The notes under the pieces were generated by a model that did no database searches, had not been told where the DNA came from, and saw nothing but the letters and a program-made list of their open reading frames with translations. Below, one piece after another: positions 48,856 to 57,510 of a stretch of 64,000 nt of DNA (positions are counted from its first letter, which is position 1; each line of letters opens with the position of its first letter). This DNA is from Jeotgalicoccus saudimassiliensis. GTDB lineage: Bacteria > Bacillota > Bacilli > Staphylococcales > Salinicoccaceae. The stretch lies in NCBI RefSeq assembly GCF_000756715.1, contig NZ_CCSE01000001.1, positions 868,001 through 932,000 on the forward strand, in the 5' to 3' direction. Position numbers and translations under genes: made by a program.

Positions 48856-48880
48856 CTTCTTCTATATCAATTATACGATT

Positions 48881-50686
48881 TTAACCATCGATTTCTTCTG
48901 TCAGCTGCTCTAGTTCATCCACGAGCTCGCCGATATATTTTATCGTGTTTTTAAGTGGTGCATCTGTCGTGACATCGATGCCTGCCATTTTCGCCAATTC
49001 AACCGGCGTTTGTTTGCCGCCTGTTTTCAAGACTTCGAGCCATTCGTCGACTGCCGGCTGTCCTTCGTTCAGAATGCGCTGCGACATTTCCGTCGCGATC
49101 GTCAATCCCGCAGAATACGTATACGGATAAAGTCCCATGTAATAGTGGGGCTGTCTCATCCATGTGAGCTCCGCACCTTCTGTAATCTCAACGTCATCTC
49201 CCCAGAATTTCTCAATGACGCCGCGCTTAATTTCGTTCAGCGATTCCGCCGTCACCGTCTCGTAATTATCGACACGGTTGTACACTTCACGCTGATATGC
49301 CGCTTCCAGCAGATGCGTCACAAAGTTGTGGTAGTACGTACGTGAAATAATTGAGCTGATAACCCATCGCTTGAACTTCGGATCTTCCGAATTTTTCAGC
49401 AGGTGATTCGCCATCAGCATTTCGTTCATCGTACTCGGCGCTTCGATAAAGTACATCGACGGACGCGTATCAAAAATATTCTGCGCACGGTTCGCATTGT
49501 AGAAATGTCCCGCATGACCAAGTTCATGAGCAAGAACAAAAACTTCTTCCATTAAAGAAGACCACGAAATTAAAATGAACGGGTGGGAGCCGTACGGGCT
49601 TGAACAGAATGCACCTGTAGATTTTCCTTTATTCACAACGAAGTCAATCCAGCGCTCATCGTATGCACGGTTAATCATATCCGTGTAATCGTCACCCATA
49701 ATCCCAAGCGCATCGAGAATATATTTACGCGACTCTTCGACGCTGATTTCCGGCTCGCTCGCAGGATCCAGTGGAATCTTCAGATCTTCAAAGCGCATTT
49801 TATCGAGTCCGTGAACTTTTTGAAGCAGCTTCGCGTAACGTCTCATGTGCGGCGCAAGTTCTTCAGTAATTACGTCGATTTGACGGTCGTATAATTCACG
49901 GTCGACTTTCTGGCCGTGGAGCAGGTAGTCGATCACGGAATCGTAGCCGCGGAGATCGGCTTCCGCTTTCTCCTGTTTTAAATGAATATCGTACGTGCCA
50001 GCAGTAGTGTGCTGATACTGGCGGAGCGACTCCGAGAATTTTTTGAACGCCGCACGGCGGACTTCCTTGTCAGGGTTTGACTCAAGTCCGCCTTCAAATG
50101 CAAGATACGATAAAGAATACTCTTCGCCGTTTGCGGTAAACGTGCCGAAATCGATATCGAGCAGTTTGGTTTTCTGGTATAAATCATACGGACCGCTGAA
50201 CACAGAAGAGAATGAAGCAAGTGCTTTTTCCACTTTCTGATCCAGCTGATACGGTTTGTTACGGAGCATATCTTCGATATACCCTGTATATTCCTCTTTC
50301 TCTTTAGCAATATCCTGCAGGAAAGATTCATCTTTCGCTAATAATTCACTTTGTAAAAAGCTTGTTTTTGAACTTAAAGCCGTGCCCGCATTGCCGACAA
50401 GTGCACCCAGTTTTTGTGCCGCCTGATCACCGCGGTCGCCCGACAGACGAAGGCTCGAATATGTACCGATTAAGACAAACTGTTCCAGAATTTCGCGGTA
50501 GCTGTCAATCGCTTTAACAGCCGTGGCAACATCATCCAGTCTGCCTGCATATGACGATTCAAATGAATCGATTTTTTCCTTAACAGAATCAATCGCTGCT
50601 TCACATGTCTGATCATCGTTGAATAAAGGATCGAGGTCCCATGTGTAATTCACATCGACATCCTGTCTGTTTTGTAACTCTGACAT
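48881..50686 (-). CDS. pepF: Oligoendopeptidase F
   Basis: Cytoplasmic M3-family zinc peptidase that degrades oligopeptides. 601 residues; zinc site HELGHAGH with the downstream Glu (FIEAPSTMNEMLM). ATG 50686 is preferred because CAGGGAGATG lies upstream; the longer frame from 50737 has none. Single transcription unit ended by its own terminator. Confidence 0.94.
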   Translation of the reverse strand: MSELQNRQDVDVNYTWDLDPLFNDDQTCEAAIDSVKEKIDSFESSYAGRLDDVATAVKAIDSYREILEQFVLIGTYSSLRLSGDRGDQAAQKLGALVGNAGTALSSKTSFLQSELLAKDESFLQDIAKEKEEYTGYIEDMLRNKPYQLDQKVEKALASFSSVFSGPYDLYQKTKLLDIDFGTFTANGEEYSLSYLAFEGGLESNPDKEVRRAAFKKFSESLRQYQHTTAGTYDIHLKQEKAEADLRGYDSVIDYLLHGQKVDRELYDRQIDVITEELAPHMRRYAKLLQKVHGLDKMRFEDLKIPLDPASEPEISVEESRKYILDALGIMGDDYTDMINRAYDERWIDFVVNKGKSTGAFCSSPYGSHPFILISWSSLMEEVFVLAHELGHAGHFYNANRAQNIFDTRPSMYFIEAPSTMNEMLMANHLLKNSEDPKFKRWVISSIISRTYYHNFVTHLLEAAYQREVYNRVDNYETVTAESLNEIKRGVIEKFWGDDVEITEGAELTWMRQPHYYMGLYPYTYSAGLTIATEMSQRILNEGQPAVDEWLEVLKTGGKQTPVELAKMAGIDVTTDAPLKNTIKYIGELVDELEQLTEEIDG

Positions 50687-50821
50687 TAAATCATCTCCCT
50701 GGTTTTTTATCCCTCTGTTACAAAACTCATTATACATATAATTTTGAATATTGTATATTCTGACAGTTGTGTGAATGAAGCCCGGGAAATGGGGTAAATA
50801 ACTGGATGAGAGGTGAGGAAT

Positions 50822-51145
50822 ATGATTAATGATTTACAGTTTTACTTATACACCATTTTAGGCGTCATTGTACTGTCGATGGCCGTCGCATTTTTTACGA
50901 ATAAATACCTGCTCATGCCCGTCGTTACATTTGTCGGCATGGGGATAGCCGCCTTCGTGCTGCCGAACTTTTATGACAATCTCGAATGGCAGCCGCTGCT
51001 CGGATACGCAGCATTCCTTACAGTGCTGTCATTCGTCATCGCCATGTCGATGTGGGTCGTGAAGCGCAACAGACGAAAAGCCAAAGAACTGCGCGACGGA
51101 CCCGCGGAAACCATTGAAGAAGCAGAAAGTAAGAAAGAAATTTAG
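50822..51145 (+). CDS. Small integral membrane protein
   Basis: A 107-residue protein with three predicted membrane helices (about residues 8-25, 31-48, 58-76) and a charged cytoplasmic tail. AGGTGAGG lies 6 nt upstream of the ATG. The family is conserved-looking but not one I can name; function unknown. Confidence 0.75.
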   Translation: MINDLQFYLYTILGVIVLSMAVAFFTNKYLLMPVVTFVGMGIAAFVLPNFYDNLEWQPLLGYAAFLTVLSFVIAMSMWVVKRNRRKAKELRDGPAETIEEAESKKEI

Positions 51146-51160
51146 AGTGATTGTGCGGGG

Positions 51161-51184
51161 CGCCGACGCTGTCGGCGTCTTTTT
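51161..51184 (+). terminator. Terminator of the small membrane protein gene
   Basis: CGCCGAC-GCT-GTCGGCG then TCTTTTTG, followed by GTGTGGGGTTTTGGGG. Confidence 0.85.
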
Positions 51185-51225
51185 GTGTGGGGTTTTGGGG
51201 TTGGATGTCGTTCAGGGCTCGTCGA

Positions 51226-51690
51226 TTCACAACGGGGAAGTGCCGTTGTCATCCGGGACTGCTCGGTTCACAACGGGGAACCGCCGTTGTCATCCGGGAC
51301 TGCTCGGTTCACAACGGGGAAGTGCCGTTGTCATCCGGGAACGCTCGATTCACAACGGGGAACCGCCGTTGTCATCCGGGACTGCTCGGTTCACAACGGG
51401 GAAGTGCCGTTGTCATCCGGGAACGCTCGATTCACAACGGGGAAGTGCCGTTGTCATCCGGGACTGCTCGATTCACAACGGGGAACCGCCGTTGTCATCC
51501 GGGACCGCTCGATTCACAACGGGGAAGTGCCGTTGTCATCCGGGACCGCTCGATTCACAACAGGGAACCGCCGTTGTCATCCGGGGATCGTCGATTCACA
51601 ACGGGGAAGTGCCGTTGTCATCCGGGACCGCTCGATTCACAACAGGGAACCGCCGTTGTCATCCGGGACCGCTCGATTCACAACAAAAAA
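51226..51690. repeat. Tandem array D3, 41-bp period, 12 units
   Basis: TTCACAAC occurs at 51226 or 51227 and then every 41 bp to 51677 (12 copies). Arms ACAACGG/CCGTTGT flank cores that alternate between GGAAGTG and GGAACCG. Same family as D1 and D2. It lies between the small membrane protein and the convergent acyltransferase gene. Confidence 0.96.
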
Positions 51691-51724
51691 AGCTGCCCCC
51701 AAATTAACAGTGGGGACAGCTTTA
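51684..51724 (-). terminator. Acyltransferase terminator
   Basis: Minus-strand AAGCTGTCCCC...GGGGGCAGCTT followed by TTTTTTG. It abuts the last D3 unit. Confidence 0.88.
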
Positions 51725-51728
51725 ACAT

Positions 51729-52823
51729 TTACGCCATCTCATCTTTCTTAAATCCTACATCGACATCAAGGTTGATATTCGGTGCCTGCGGCAGATCGTG
51801 TCGTGTTTTACCGATATTGCCGACAAAGAACTTACCATATTTATGTAAATTAAATACATAAGCGACGAAGATTGATAAACAGATAGCAAGGATAGTTTTG
51901 TAAGTTATATCCCAGAAAACGATATCTGTCATCATGCCCATATCATTTATAAATATCAGATGCAGCAGGTAAATGCTGAATGAGTAATTACTGATATACA
52001 TAATAAACTTCGGCACGTAATTATAGTATGAAGAAACGAGGAACATCATTAAAATCACAGCCGTCGTATAAATCGGCGTGTCGAGACGCTTGGATCCCAT
52101 CGCACTGTTAATTCCCGAATTATGGATAACCAGTACGAAAAACAAAGTGAAGATAAACAGCCCGACGATGTGCCAGCTGTACTTTCTGATGTTCGCTTTA
52201 AACGCTTCATAGTGAATACCGATATAATATCCAAGCACAAAATATGTAATCCAGCCGATAAAGAGCGTCTGTCCTTCTTTAGCCCATAACAGCTGACCAA
52301 GTATATGTTCCGGTGCAGGATACATCAGCCTTACACCCCAGAATGCCGATGTCAGCACTATGGATGCGGTAATAACAGCAAACGGGTTCAGTTTTCTTAA
52401 GTATTTAGCAAAAATCATATGTAATATATAGAACTGAAAAATAATCAGTATAAAATATGTCACCGAATATCCCCGGACAGATACCATAATAAAACCGTCT
52501 ATTAATTCCATTAAACTTCCAGGTGAGTATTTATCGAGCGTCCAAAATAAGTTAAGCATCACGTAGGGAATGCCTAGATATAGCAGTCTTTTTCTAATAA
52601 ATCCCTTTTTCAGCTGATCTCCGTACTTATTTGCATTTAAAAACTCGGTAATAAACACAAACAGCGGGGTGCAAAACATTAAGTAGAGTTGTACATACGT
52701 CGGCCACTGGTTCTTAACCAGGTCCGGATTATGAGCAATAGTAAGTGAAATAGCATGGATAACCACAATACCGATACAGGCGAGGGCTCTCATCCAGAAT
52801 ATTTCAGAAATTAAGCGTGTCAT
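51729..52823 (-). CDS. Membrane acyltransferase (family 3, IcaC/OatA-like)
   Basis: A 364-residue protein with about ten membrane helices and no extracytoplasmic domain. The first helix carries the catalytic-type FWMRALACIGIVVIHAI, with the invariant His expected in acyltransferase family 3. Resembles IcaC-type exopolysaccharide acyltransferases; the polymer modified cannot be read from the sequence. No polysaccharide genes are nearby. Confidence 0.85.
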   Translation of the reverse strand: MTRLISEIFWMRALACIGIVVIHAISLTIAHNPDLVKNQWPTYVQLYLMFCTPLFVFITEFLNANKYGDQLKKGFIRKRLLYLGIPYVMLNLFWTLDKYSPGSLMELIDGFIMVSVRGYSVTYFILIIFQFYILHMIFAKYLRKLNPFAVITASIVLTSAFWGVRLMYPAPEHILGQLLWAKEGQTLFIGWITYFVLGYYIGIHYEAFKANIRKYSWHIVGLFIFTLFFVLVIHNSGINSAMGSKRLDTPIYTTAVILMMFLVSSYYNYVPKFIMYISNYSFSIYLLHLIFINDMGMMTDIVFWDITYKTILAICLSIFVAYVFNLHKYGKFFVGNIGKTRHDLPQAPNINLDVDVGFKKDEMA

Positions 52824-52971
52824 TCTGTTTCTCCTATCAATGGTGCGTATCTTTATTCACAATGTATTATTATAATGCTTTATGACAGGAATTGGTATAG
52901 TTGATTAAACTTTTACAATAAGAAATTTCTAATTCTAAGTTATAATGCAGTAAAAGCGGGGCGGACACATC

Positions 52972-53006
52972 AAAAAAGCTGCATCCCGGATAAAGTGGGG
53001 TGCAGC
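52972..53006 (-). terminator. Stress protein gene terminator
   Basis: Minus-strand GCTGCACCCC...GGGATGCAGC followed by TTTTTTG. Confidence 0.87.
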
Positions 53007-53030
53007 CTGCTGAATTTACTCTATATATGA

Positions 53031-53387
53031 TTATGCTAATACAGCATCTAAATCGACACCGTATGCTTCTGTTACGATCAGATAAACGACACCTTTATCG
53101 AGCTGCGCTTCATATTGAACAGCCTGGTTTTCATCGAAACCGACACTTTCAAGTTTATTGCGTAATTCGTCGCCTTTTTTCCTGAAAGAAGTTTTCACAG
53201 CATCAGCAACACCTTGTTCGCTCATGCCGATAACATTCGCACCCGAATTGTCTGCAATACGCTTCGTACGATCGTCATCGTGGGTGATAACATAGATTTC
53301 CTTAGAATCAACTTTGTTGGACTTAAGAATTTCAATCGCTTCCTTGATTTTGTCATCATCATGATACGCTTTAATAAATGGTGCCAT
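53031..53387 (-). CDS. General stress protein 17M-like (YflT domain)
   Basis: A 118-residue protein of the YflT/heat-induced stress family (IKAYHDDDKIKEAIEIL, EIYVITHDDDRTKRIAD). ATG 53387 follows GGAGGGATATT. A sigma-B-like promoter lies about 45 bp upstream, matching the stress regulon membership of homologues. Biochemical role unknown. Confidence 0.87.
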   Translation of the reverse strand: MAPFIKAYHDDDKIKEAIEILKSNKVDSKEIYVITHDDDRTKRIADNSGANVIGMSEQGVADAVKTSFRKKGDELRNKLESVGFDENQAVQYEAQLDKGVVYLIVTEAYGVDLDAVLA

Positions 53388-53433
53388 AATAATATCCCTC
53401 CAAATGATTTGTTCATTGAACACATTACTATGT

Positions 53434-53458
53434 ATAACCAATCGGGGGCGTTTAAAAC
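53434..53458 (-). promoter_or_regulatory. Candidate sigma-B promoter
   Basis: On the minus strand GTTTTA, 13-bp spacer, GGTTAT. Each half matches 5 of 6 positions of the general stress sigma consensus (GTTTAA / GGGTAT). Confidence 0.6.
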
Positions 53459-54193
53459 ATAGACCATGAAATTAAACGACAAAGGTCTCGTGTCCTCAAG
53501 TGAGACACTCAGATGTTTAAACGGGAGCAGCGTGATTTAAAAAGAGACATCAAAAATAATAGGTTAATATCTTATGTGAATTATGTATCATATAACCAGT
53601 TATCATCTAAATTACATACCAGTGTGTAAATAGGTCACTGTACAACCCATTATTTGGCAATATGTATAACTTCCTATAATATATGTTATGTAAACTTCAG
53701 TGCGTTAATTAATTTAGAACTGCAAATTCATATGTTCATATATACTTATGTTACATGATTCATTTATGTATTTAAATGTCATTTACCGCGCATTTTATTA
53801 AGTTTCAGCATTCACGTGCTGCAAATTCTCATCTATGTGTCCATGTGCATCTCAATTCCACATTGTCCTGACTCATTCTGAGCTCAGTTATTCTTTTAAT
53901 ACGTATAATCCTTCAGTTTAGTTCTTAAAATCGTCCTTAAATTCAGCTGATTTTATGTTAATTTACGTATTTAAGTCTTATATGATTATATACGGATATT
54001 TCCATTTTTCACGTTAAATTTACGTTTTACGTATATTTCAGCTGATTTTCAATACATGCCGGATCCAATCCTTATCATGCGTACACATATGCAGTTTTTA
54101 CAGTTTTTCTCCATATTTCGTCCAAATCTCCACATAATGTGTTTGCAATTTTTTTATCAACCTAAATTATCAGAATATTCACTACAATTAATA
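53459..54193. other. Long AT-rich gene-free stretch
   Basis: About 735 bp without a supportable gene on either strand. It is much more AT-rich than the surroundings and full of ATG/ATAT motifs. The direct repeat TTCAGCTGATTTT occurs at 53942 and 54037, and TTTACGT/TACGTAT variants recur around it. A short weak hairpin (GTGTC/GACAC) lies near 53490. No terminators, RNA families or mobile ends were recognised. Confidence 0.6.
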
Positions 54194-54229
54194 CAAAAAG
54201 TAAAAGACATGCAAACACACGCCTTTTAC
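54194..54229 (-). terminator. tetR-ABC operon terminator
   Basis: Minus-strand GTAAAAG...CTTTTAC stem with TTTTTG after it, 15 bp from the permease stop. Confidence 0.8.
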
Positions 54230-54243
54230 TCTTCTTATTCTTA

Positions 54244-55857
54244 CTATGCACCCTCTGACATATCGCGTCTCTTATAACCGATACAGCCGGCAATCATTAA
54301 GGTAATACTGATAGCTGTAATGGTCATAAATACGGGTAAGTCGAAATCATCCACCGGCATTTTCGGCAGCCAGCTCTGAATGGCTGTTTTTAAAAACCAG
54401 TCAGGAAAATCGACGATCCCGCCAAAATACGACAGCATAAATGAATAAGCCAAATATACATACACCAGTTTTCCCGCACCCGGCACCCAGCCGGTAATCA
54501 GCGCGGATAATCCGGTAAAGAACAGCACTGACGGCCATAAGTTGAAGCCTGATACAAAGAAATCCGTCATTCCCATGGATGAGTCATCTTCCATAAATGA
54601 AAGCGCGGTACCGCCGAGACCAGTCACCGACAGCAGTATACCAAGCAGTCCTGCAAATAATGCAATTCCGACTGTCGTCCAATATAATTCCGCCCGCGAC
54701 ACTTTCGTAGAGAATATCTGACTGAGATGAGATCTTTTTTCTTCTGCAAACAACTTGTTTATAATGACAATTGGTAAAATTGAAACAAGTATGATCATCA
54801 CCATTATAATTGTAGAGGTGAAGGATTCTTCGAGTGATACGCCTGCTTCTGTGAACATCTGCTGCATGATTTCATTACTTTGAAGGAACGTCTGCATGTC
54901 TCCGTATATCGAACCGTAGGCGGCTCCCATTACAAGGAAACCGATGAACCAGCTGATAATTGCACCTCTGTTCAACCGCATGAACAAGCCCCGAACAGAT
55001 AACAGGGAATTTTTGGCATGCGCCCGGCCTTCCCGCTCGGGGATGTAACCTGCGCCCATGTCACGGTTGCCTTCAAGGAAAAATGCAGCAGTCGTGACAA
55101 TCACACTGAAGATAAATACAAAAACGAGCGGCATCCAGTTATTGTCAGTAAACGGATAAGTTAAATAAGTCCATCCCATCGGATTAATCATCGACCAGTC
55201 GGGATTTGACACATCCGTTCCTGCCCGCACCATATACAGTAAACCGATAAATCCGAGTCCAATCCCTGTTGCACCGGAGGAATTCGGCATCAGCTGTGCA
55301 AATATTAAGCCGAGTACGGCACCGATAATCCCTGCAGCACCGATGGATGCACCATATAGCAATGAGCCTTCCACCGTAATCGTATCCGCACCGAAACTGA
55401 TCATCACCGCGCCGATAACTGCGGCGAGCAGCACATTGATAAACACCGTTTCTGCTGCAGTTGCCAAAGAGTTTGCCTGACGGCCGATCTGAAATGATCT
55501 GACCAGTTCTGTCAGGCCGAGATCTTCTTCTTTACGCGTATGACCGATCACATGAAGGAGCGACACAATCATCGTCAACAGACCGCAGAATAATAACATT
55601 TCGTGGGCGTACATTGCGCCGAGCGTATAATTTTCTGCAGAGTCAACCGGTGTCGGTCCCACCATAGAAGTCATTGCAGGGTTCTGCATTGTTTCATACA
55701 TGCCGATGAGTCCCTGTCCTTTTGCAATCTCTTTAAAGGCCGGGATAAAACCGGCCGAGAATAAACCGATACCTATAATCCAAATGATGATTTTTTTCCA
55801 GTCACGCTTTAAATACTGCAGGAAAAGTATATCCCAGCGTGCAAATTTTTCTTTCAT
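54244..55857 (-). CDS. ABC transporter permease (ABC-2/TnrB-like exporter)
   Basis: A 537-residue membrane protein with about twelve helices in two halves, each opening with a hydrophobic helix after FARWDILFLQYLKRDWKK or RGLFMRLNRGAII. The layout matches the polyketide-exporter family (COG3559). ATG 55857 is preferred over 55863 because GGGGA is then at proper distance. It pairs with the ATPase next to it; substrate unknown. Confidence 0.85.
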   Translation of the reverse strand: MKEKFARWDILFLQYLKRDWKKIIIWIIGIGLFSAGFIPAFKEIAKGQGLIGMYETMQNPAMTSMVGPTPVDSAENYTLGAMYAHEMLLFCGLLTMIVSLLHVIGHTRKEEDLGLTELVRSFQIGRQANSLATAAETVFINVLLAAVIGAVMISFGADTITVEGSLLYGASIGAAGIIGAVLGLIFAQLMPNSSGATGIGLGFIGLLYMVRAGTDVSNPDWSMINPMGWTYLTYPFTDNNWMPLVFVFIFSVIVTTAAFFLEGNRDMGAGYIPEREGRAHAKNSLLSVRGLFMRLNRGAIISWFIGFLVMGAAYGSIYGDMQTFLQSNEIMQQMFTEAGVSLEESFTSTIIMVMIILVSILPIVIINKLFAEEKRSHLSQIFSTKVSRAELYWTTVGIALFAGLLGILLSVTGLGGTALSFMEDDSSMGMTDFFVSGFNLWPSVLFFTGLSALITGWVPGAGKLVYVYLAYSFMLSYFGGIVDFPDWFLKTAIQSWLPKMPVDDFDLPVFMTITAISITLMIAGCIGYKRRDMSEGA

Positions 55858-55878
55858 TATCATTATCCCCTTTCACAC

Positions 55879-56760
55879 TCAGCCCTCATAGTGACGCATG
55901 AATAAGTCTTCGAGTGTCGGCGGTGATGAATCAAACTTTATGACATCCAATTTTCCTGCCGCCAGTAATATTTCATTTAGATGCTCCTGTTCAGCAGAGA
56001 ATGTCGCCTTATTGCCGTCCTGTTCGAAATCAAACACACCGGCAACATCTGCCATCACTCCGATGTCTCCTTTAGTTTCCATCTCAACAGTTGACCGCGT
56101 CAGATAGCGCAGTTCATCAAGCGTGCCGGTTTCAACAATCTCGCCCTTCCGGACGATGACCACTTTGTCTGCCAGCCGTTCCACTTCACTTAAAATATGA
56201 GACGATAAAAGAATTGATTTCCCTGCATTTTTCAGTTTCTCAATTTCCTCCTGGAAGATGGACTCCATCAGAGGATCCAGACCGGAGGTCGGTTCATCAA
56301 ATATATATAAATCCGATTGGACGGATAAGGCGGCAATCAGGCCAACCTTTTGACGATTCCCTTTTGAATAGTTTTTTGCTTTCTTCTTCGTATCCAGTTC
56401 AAAGCGTTTTATCAGGTAATCACGTCGTTCTTTGTCACCGCCGCCATGCAATTTCATAAATAAATCTATAATCTCTCCGCCTGTCAGGCTGCCCCATAAA
56501 TTTACATCGCCCGGAACATAGGAAATACGCTTATGAATCTCAAGACTGTTTTTCCAGACATCCATGCCGAAAATTTCAGCATTTCCGCCGTTTCGTCTGA
56601 TGATTCCGAGCAGAATACGAATCGTTGTCGATTTACCGGAACCGTTCGGACCGATAAAACCAACAACTTCCCCTGATTCAACTGTGAAGGAGACATCACT
56701 CAGCGCCTTTGTCTTACCGAATGATTTTTGCACACCTTCCATTTTTACCACTTCTGTCAT
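55879..56760 (-). CDS. ABC transporter ATP-binding protein
   Basis: A 293-residue ATPase: Walker A GPNGSGKST, signature YSKGNRQKVG (SKGNRQK in place of SGGQ, common in this subfamily), Walker B LYIFDEPTSGLD and the switch His in SSHILSE. A C-terminal regulatory segment follows. Translated just after tetR, it energises the permease downstream. Confidence 0.92.
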   Translation of the reverse strand: MTEVVKMEGVQKSFGKTKALSDVSFTVESGEVVGFIGPNGSGKSTTIRILLGIIRRNGGNAEIFGMDVWKNSLEIHKRISYVPGDVNLWGSLTGGEIIDLFMKLHGGGDKERRDYLIKRFELDTKKKAKNYSKGNRQKVGLIAALSVQSDLYIFDEPTSGLDPLMESIFQEEIEKLKNAGKSILLSSHILSEVERLADKVVIVRKGEIVETGTLDELRYLTRSTVEMETKGDIGVMADVAGVFDFEQDGNKATFSAEQEHLNEILLAAGKLDVIKFDSSPPTLEDLFMRHYEG

Positions 56761-56788
56761 AACAATCCACCCCGCTTAACCTTTTTTG

Positions 56789-57409
56789 TTATTTATAAAA
56801 ACTGTATTTCAATATTTCGCTGTAACGTTCCCATTCTTCCAAATATTTTTTGCCAAAATCACTCAGATCCTCAAAACTCGTGAGCTGTTCAATCGCCTTG
56901 TCGGCATAGCCGTTCATCGTCCAGCTCAAAATTTCAATCGCCTTTTCAACGTCAACATCTTCACGAAACAGTGAGTAATCAATATTTTCATAGAGCTTTT
57001 TCTGACTTTCGCTGTAGACCGGGCCGAGTTTCATCGCAATACTGTCTCTCACGGCTTCTGAATCCTCCGCAACTGCAGCTGTCATCAAATCAAACAGATG
57101 GGGAAATTCCATCTGTACATATAATTTCTTCAGTCCGACATTATAAATCCTGTCGAATAAATCGCCGTTATTAAGGTCGATTTCATCTATAATTTTGTCC
57201 ACAACCTGCAGGCTGTAATCGATTAAAAATAAATAAAGATCTTTTTTATTATTGAAATAGTTGAACAGTGACCCTTTGGAAATACCGGCACTTTCGACAA
57301 TTGCGTTAGTCGAAGATTTATCAAATCCATTTTTGACAAACTCTTTAATGCCCGCGTTAATGATACGCTCCTGCTTATCCTGCTTTAAGTTATAAAATGA
57401 AGGGTTGAT
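56789..57409 (-). CDS. TetR/AcrR-family regulator with apparent ATC start
   Basis: A 206-residue repressor. The N-terminal helix-turn-helix reads through STNAIVESAGISKGSLFNYFNNKKDLY, typical of the family. The frame has no ATG, GTG or TTG before the helix: after an in-frame TAA it reads CCG GGA GGA GGA AGT GGC ATC AAC. GGAGGAGG sits 7 nt before ATC, where homologues begin with Met-Asn-Pro. Starting later (GTG at 57202) would remove the whole DNA-binding domain. It heads the exporter operon and probably represses it. Confidence 0.85.
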   Translation of the reverse strand: MNPSFYNLKQDKQERIINAGIKEFVKNGFDKSSTNAIVESAGISKGSLFNYFNNKKDLYLFLIDYSLQVVDKIIDEIDLNNGDLFDRIYNVGLKKLYVQMEFPHLFDLMTAAVAEDSEAVRDSIAMKLGPVYSESQKKLYENIDYSLFREDVDVEKAIEILSWTMNGYADKAIEQLTSFEDLSDFGKKYLEEWERYSEILKYSFYK

Positions 57410-57438
57410 GCCACTTCCTCCTCCCGGTTACGCCCTTA

Positions 57439-57454
57439 TTGACCACCCTGGTCA
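57439..57454 (-). promoter_or_regulatory. TetR operator 1 (leader)
   Basis: TTGACC-ACCCT-GGTCA; dyad TGACC-N5-GGTCA between the transcription start and the RBS of tetR. Confidence 0.75.
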
Positions 57455-57459
57455 CCCAA

Positions 57460-57488
57460 AATATAACACGATTGACCAGTGCGGTCAA
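57460..57488 (-). promoter_or_regulatory. tetR-ABC promoter
   Basis: Minus-strand TTGACC, 17-bp spacer, TATATT. Its -35 is part of operator 2. Confidence 0.8.
57472..57488 (-). promoter_or_regulatory. TetR operator 2 (over the -35)
   Basis: TTGACC-AGTGC-GGTCAA, a perfect dyad of the same type as operator 1; centres are 33 bp apart (three helical turns). Confidence 0.8.
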
Positions 57489-57510
57489 ATAAAATTTTAA
57501 ACAAAAATTA

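Noticed and set aside
53031-53441. Longer start of the YflT protein at 53441
   Set aside because: It would include the promoter region; GGAGGGATATT before 53387 defines the start.
52880-53483. Two-component or toxin-like small frames around 53.2-53.5 kb on the plus strand
   Set aside because: They are mirror frames of the YflT gene with no SD.
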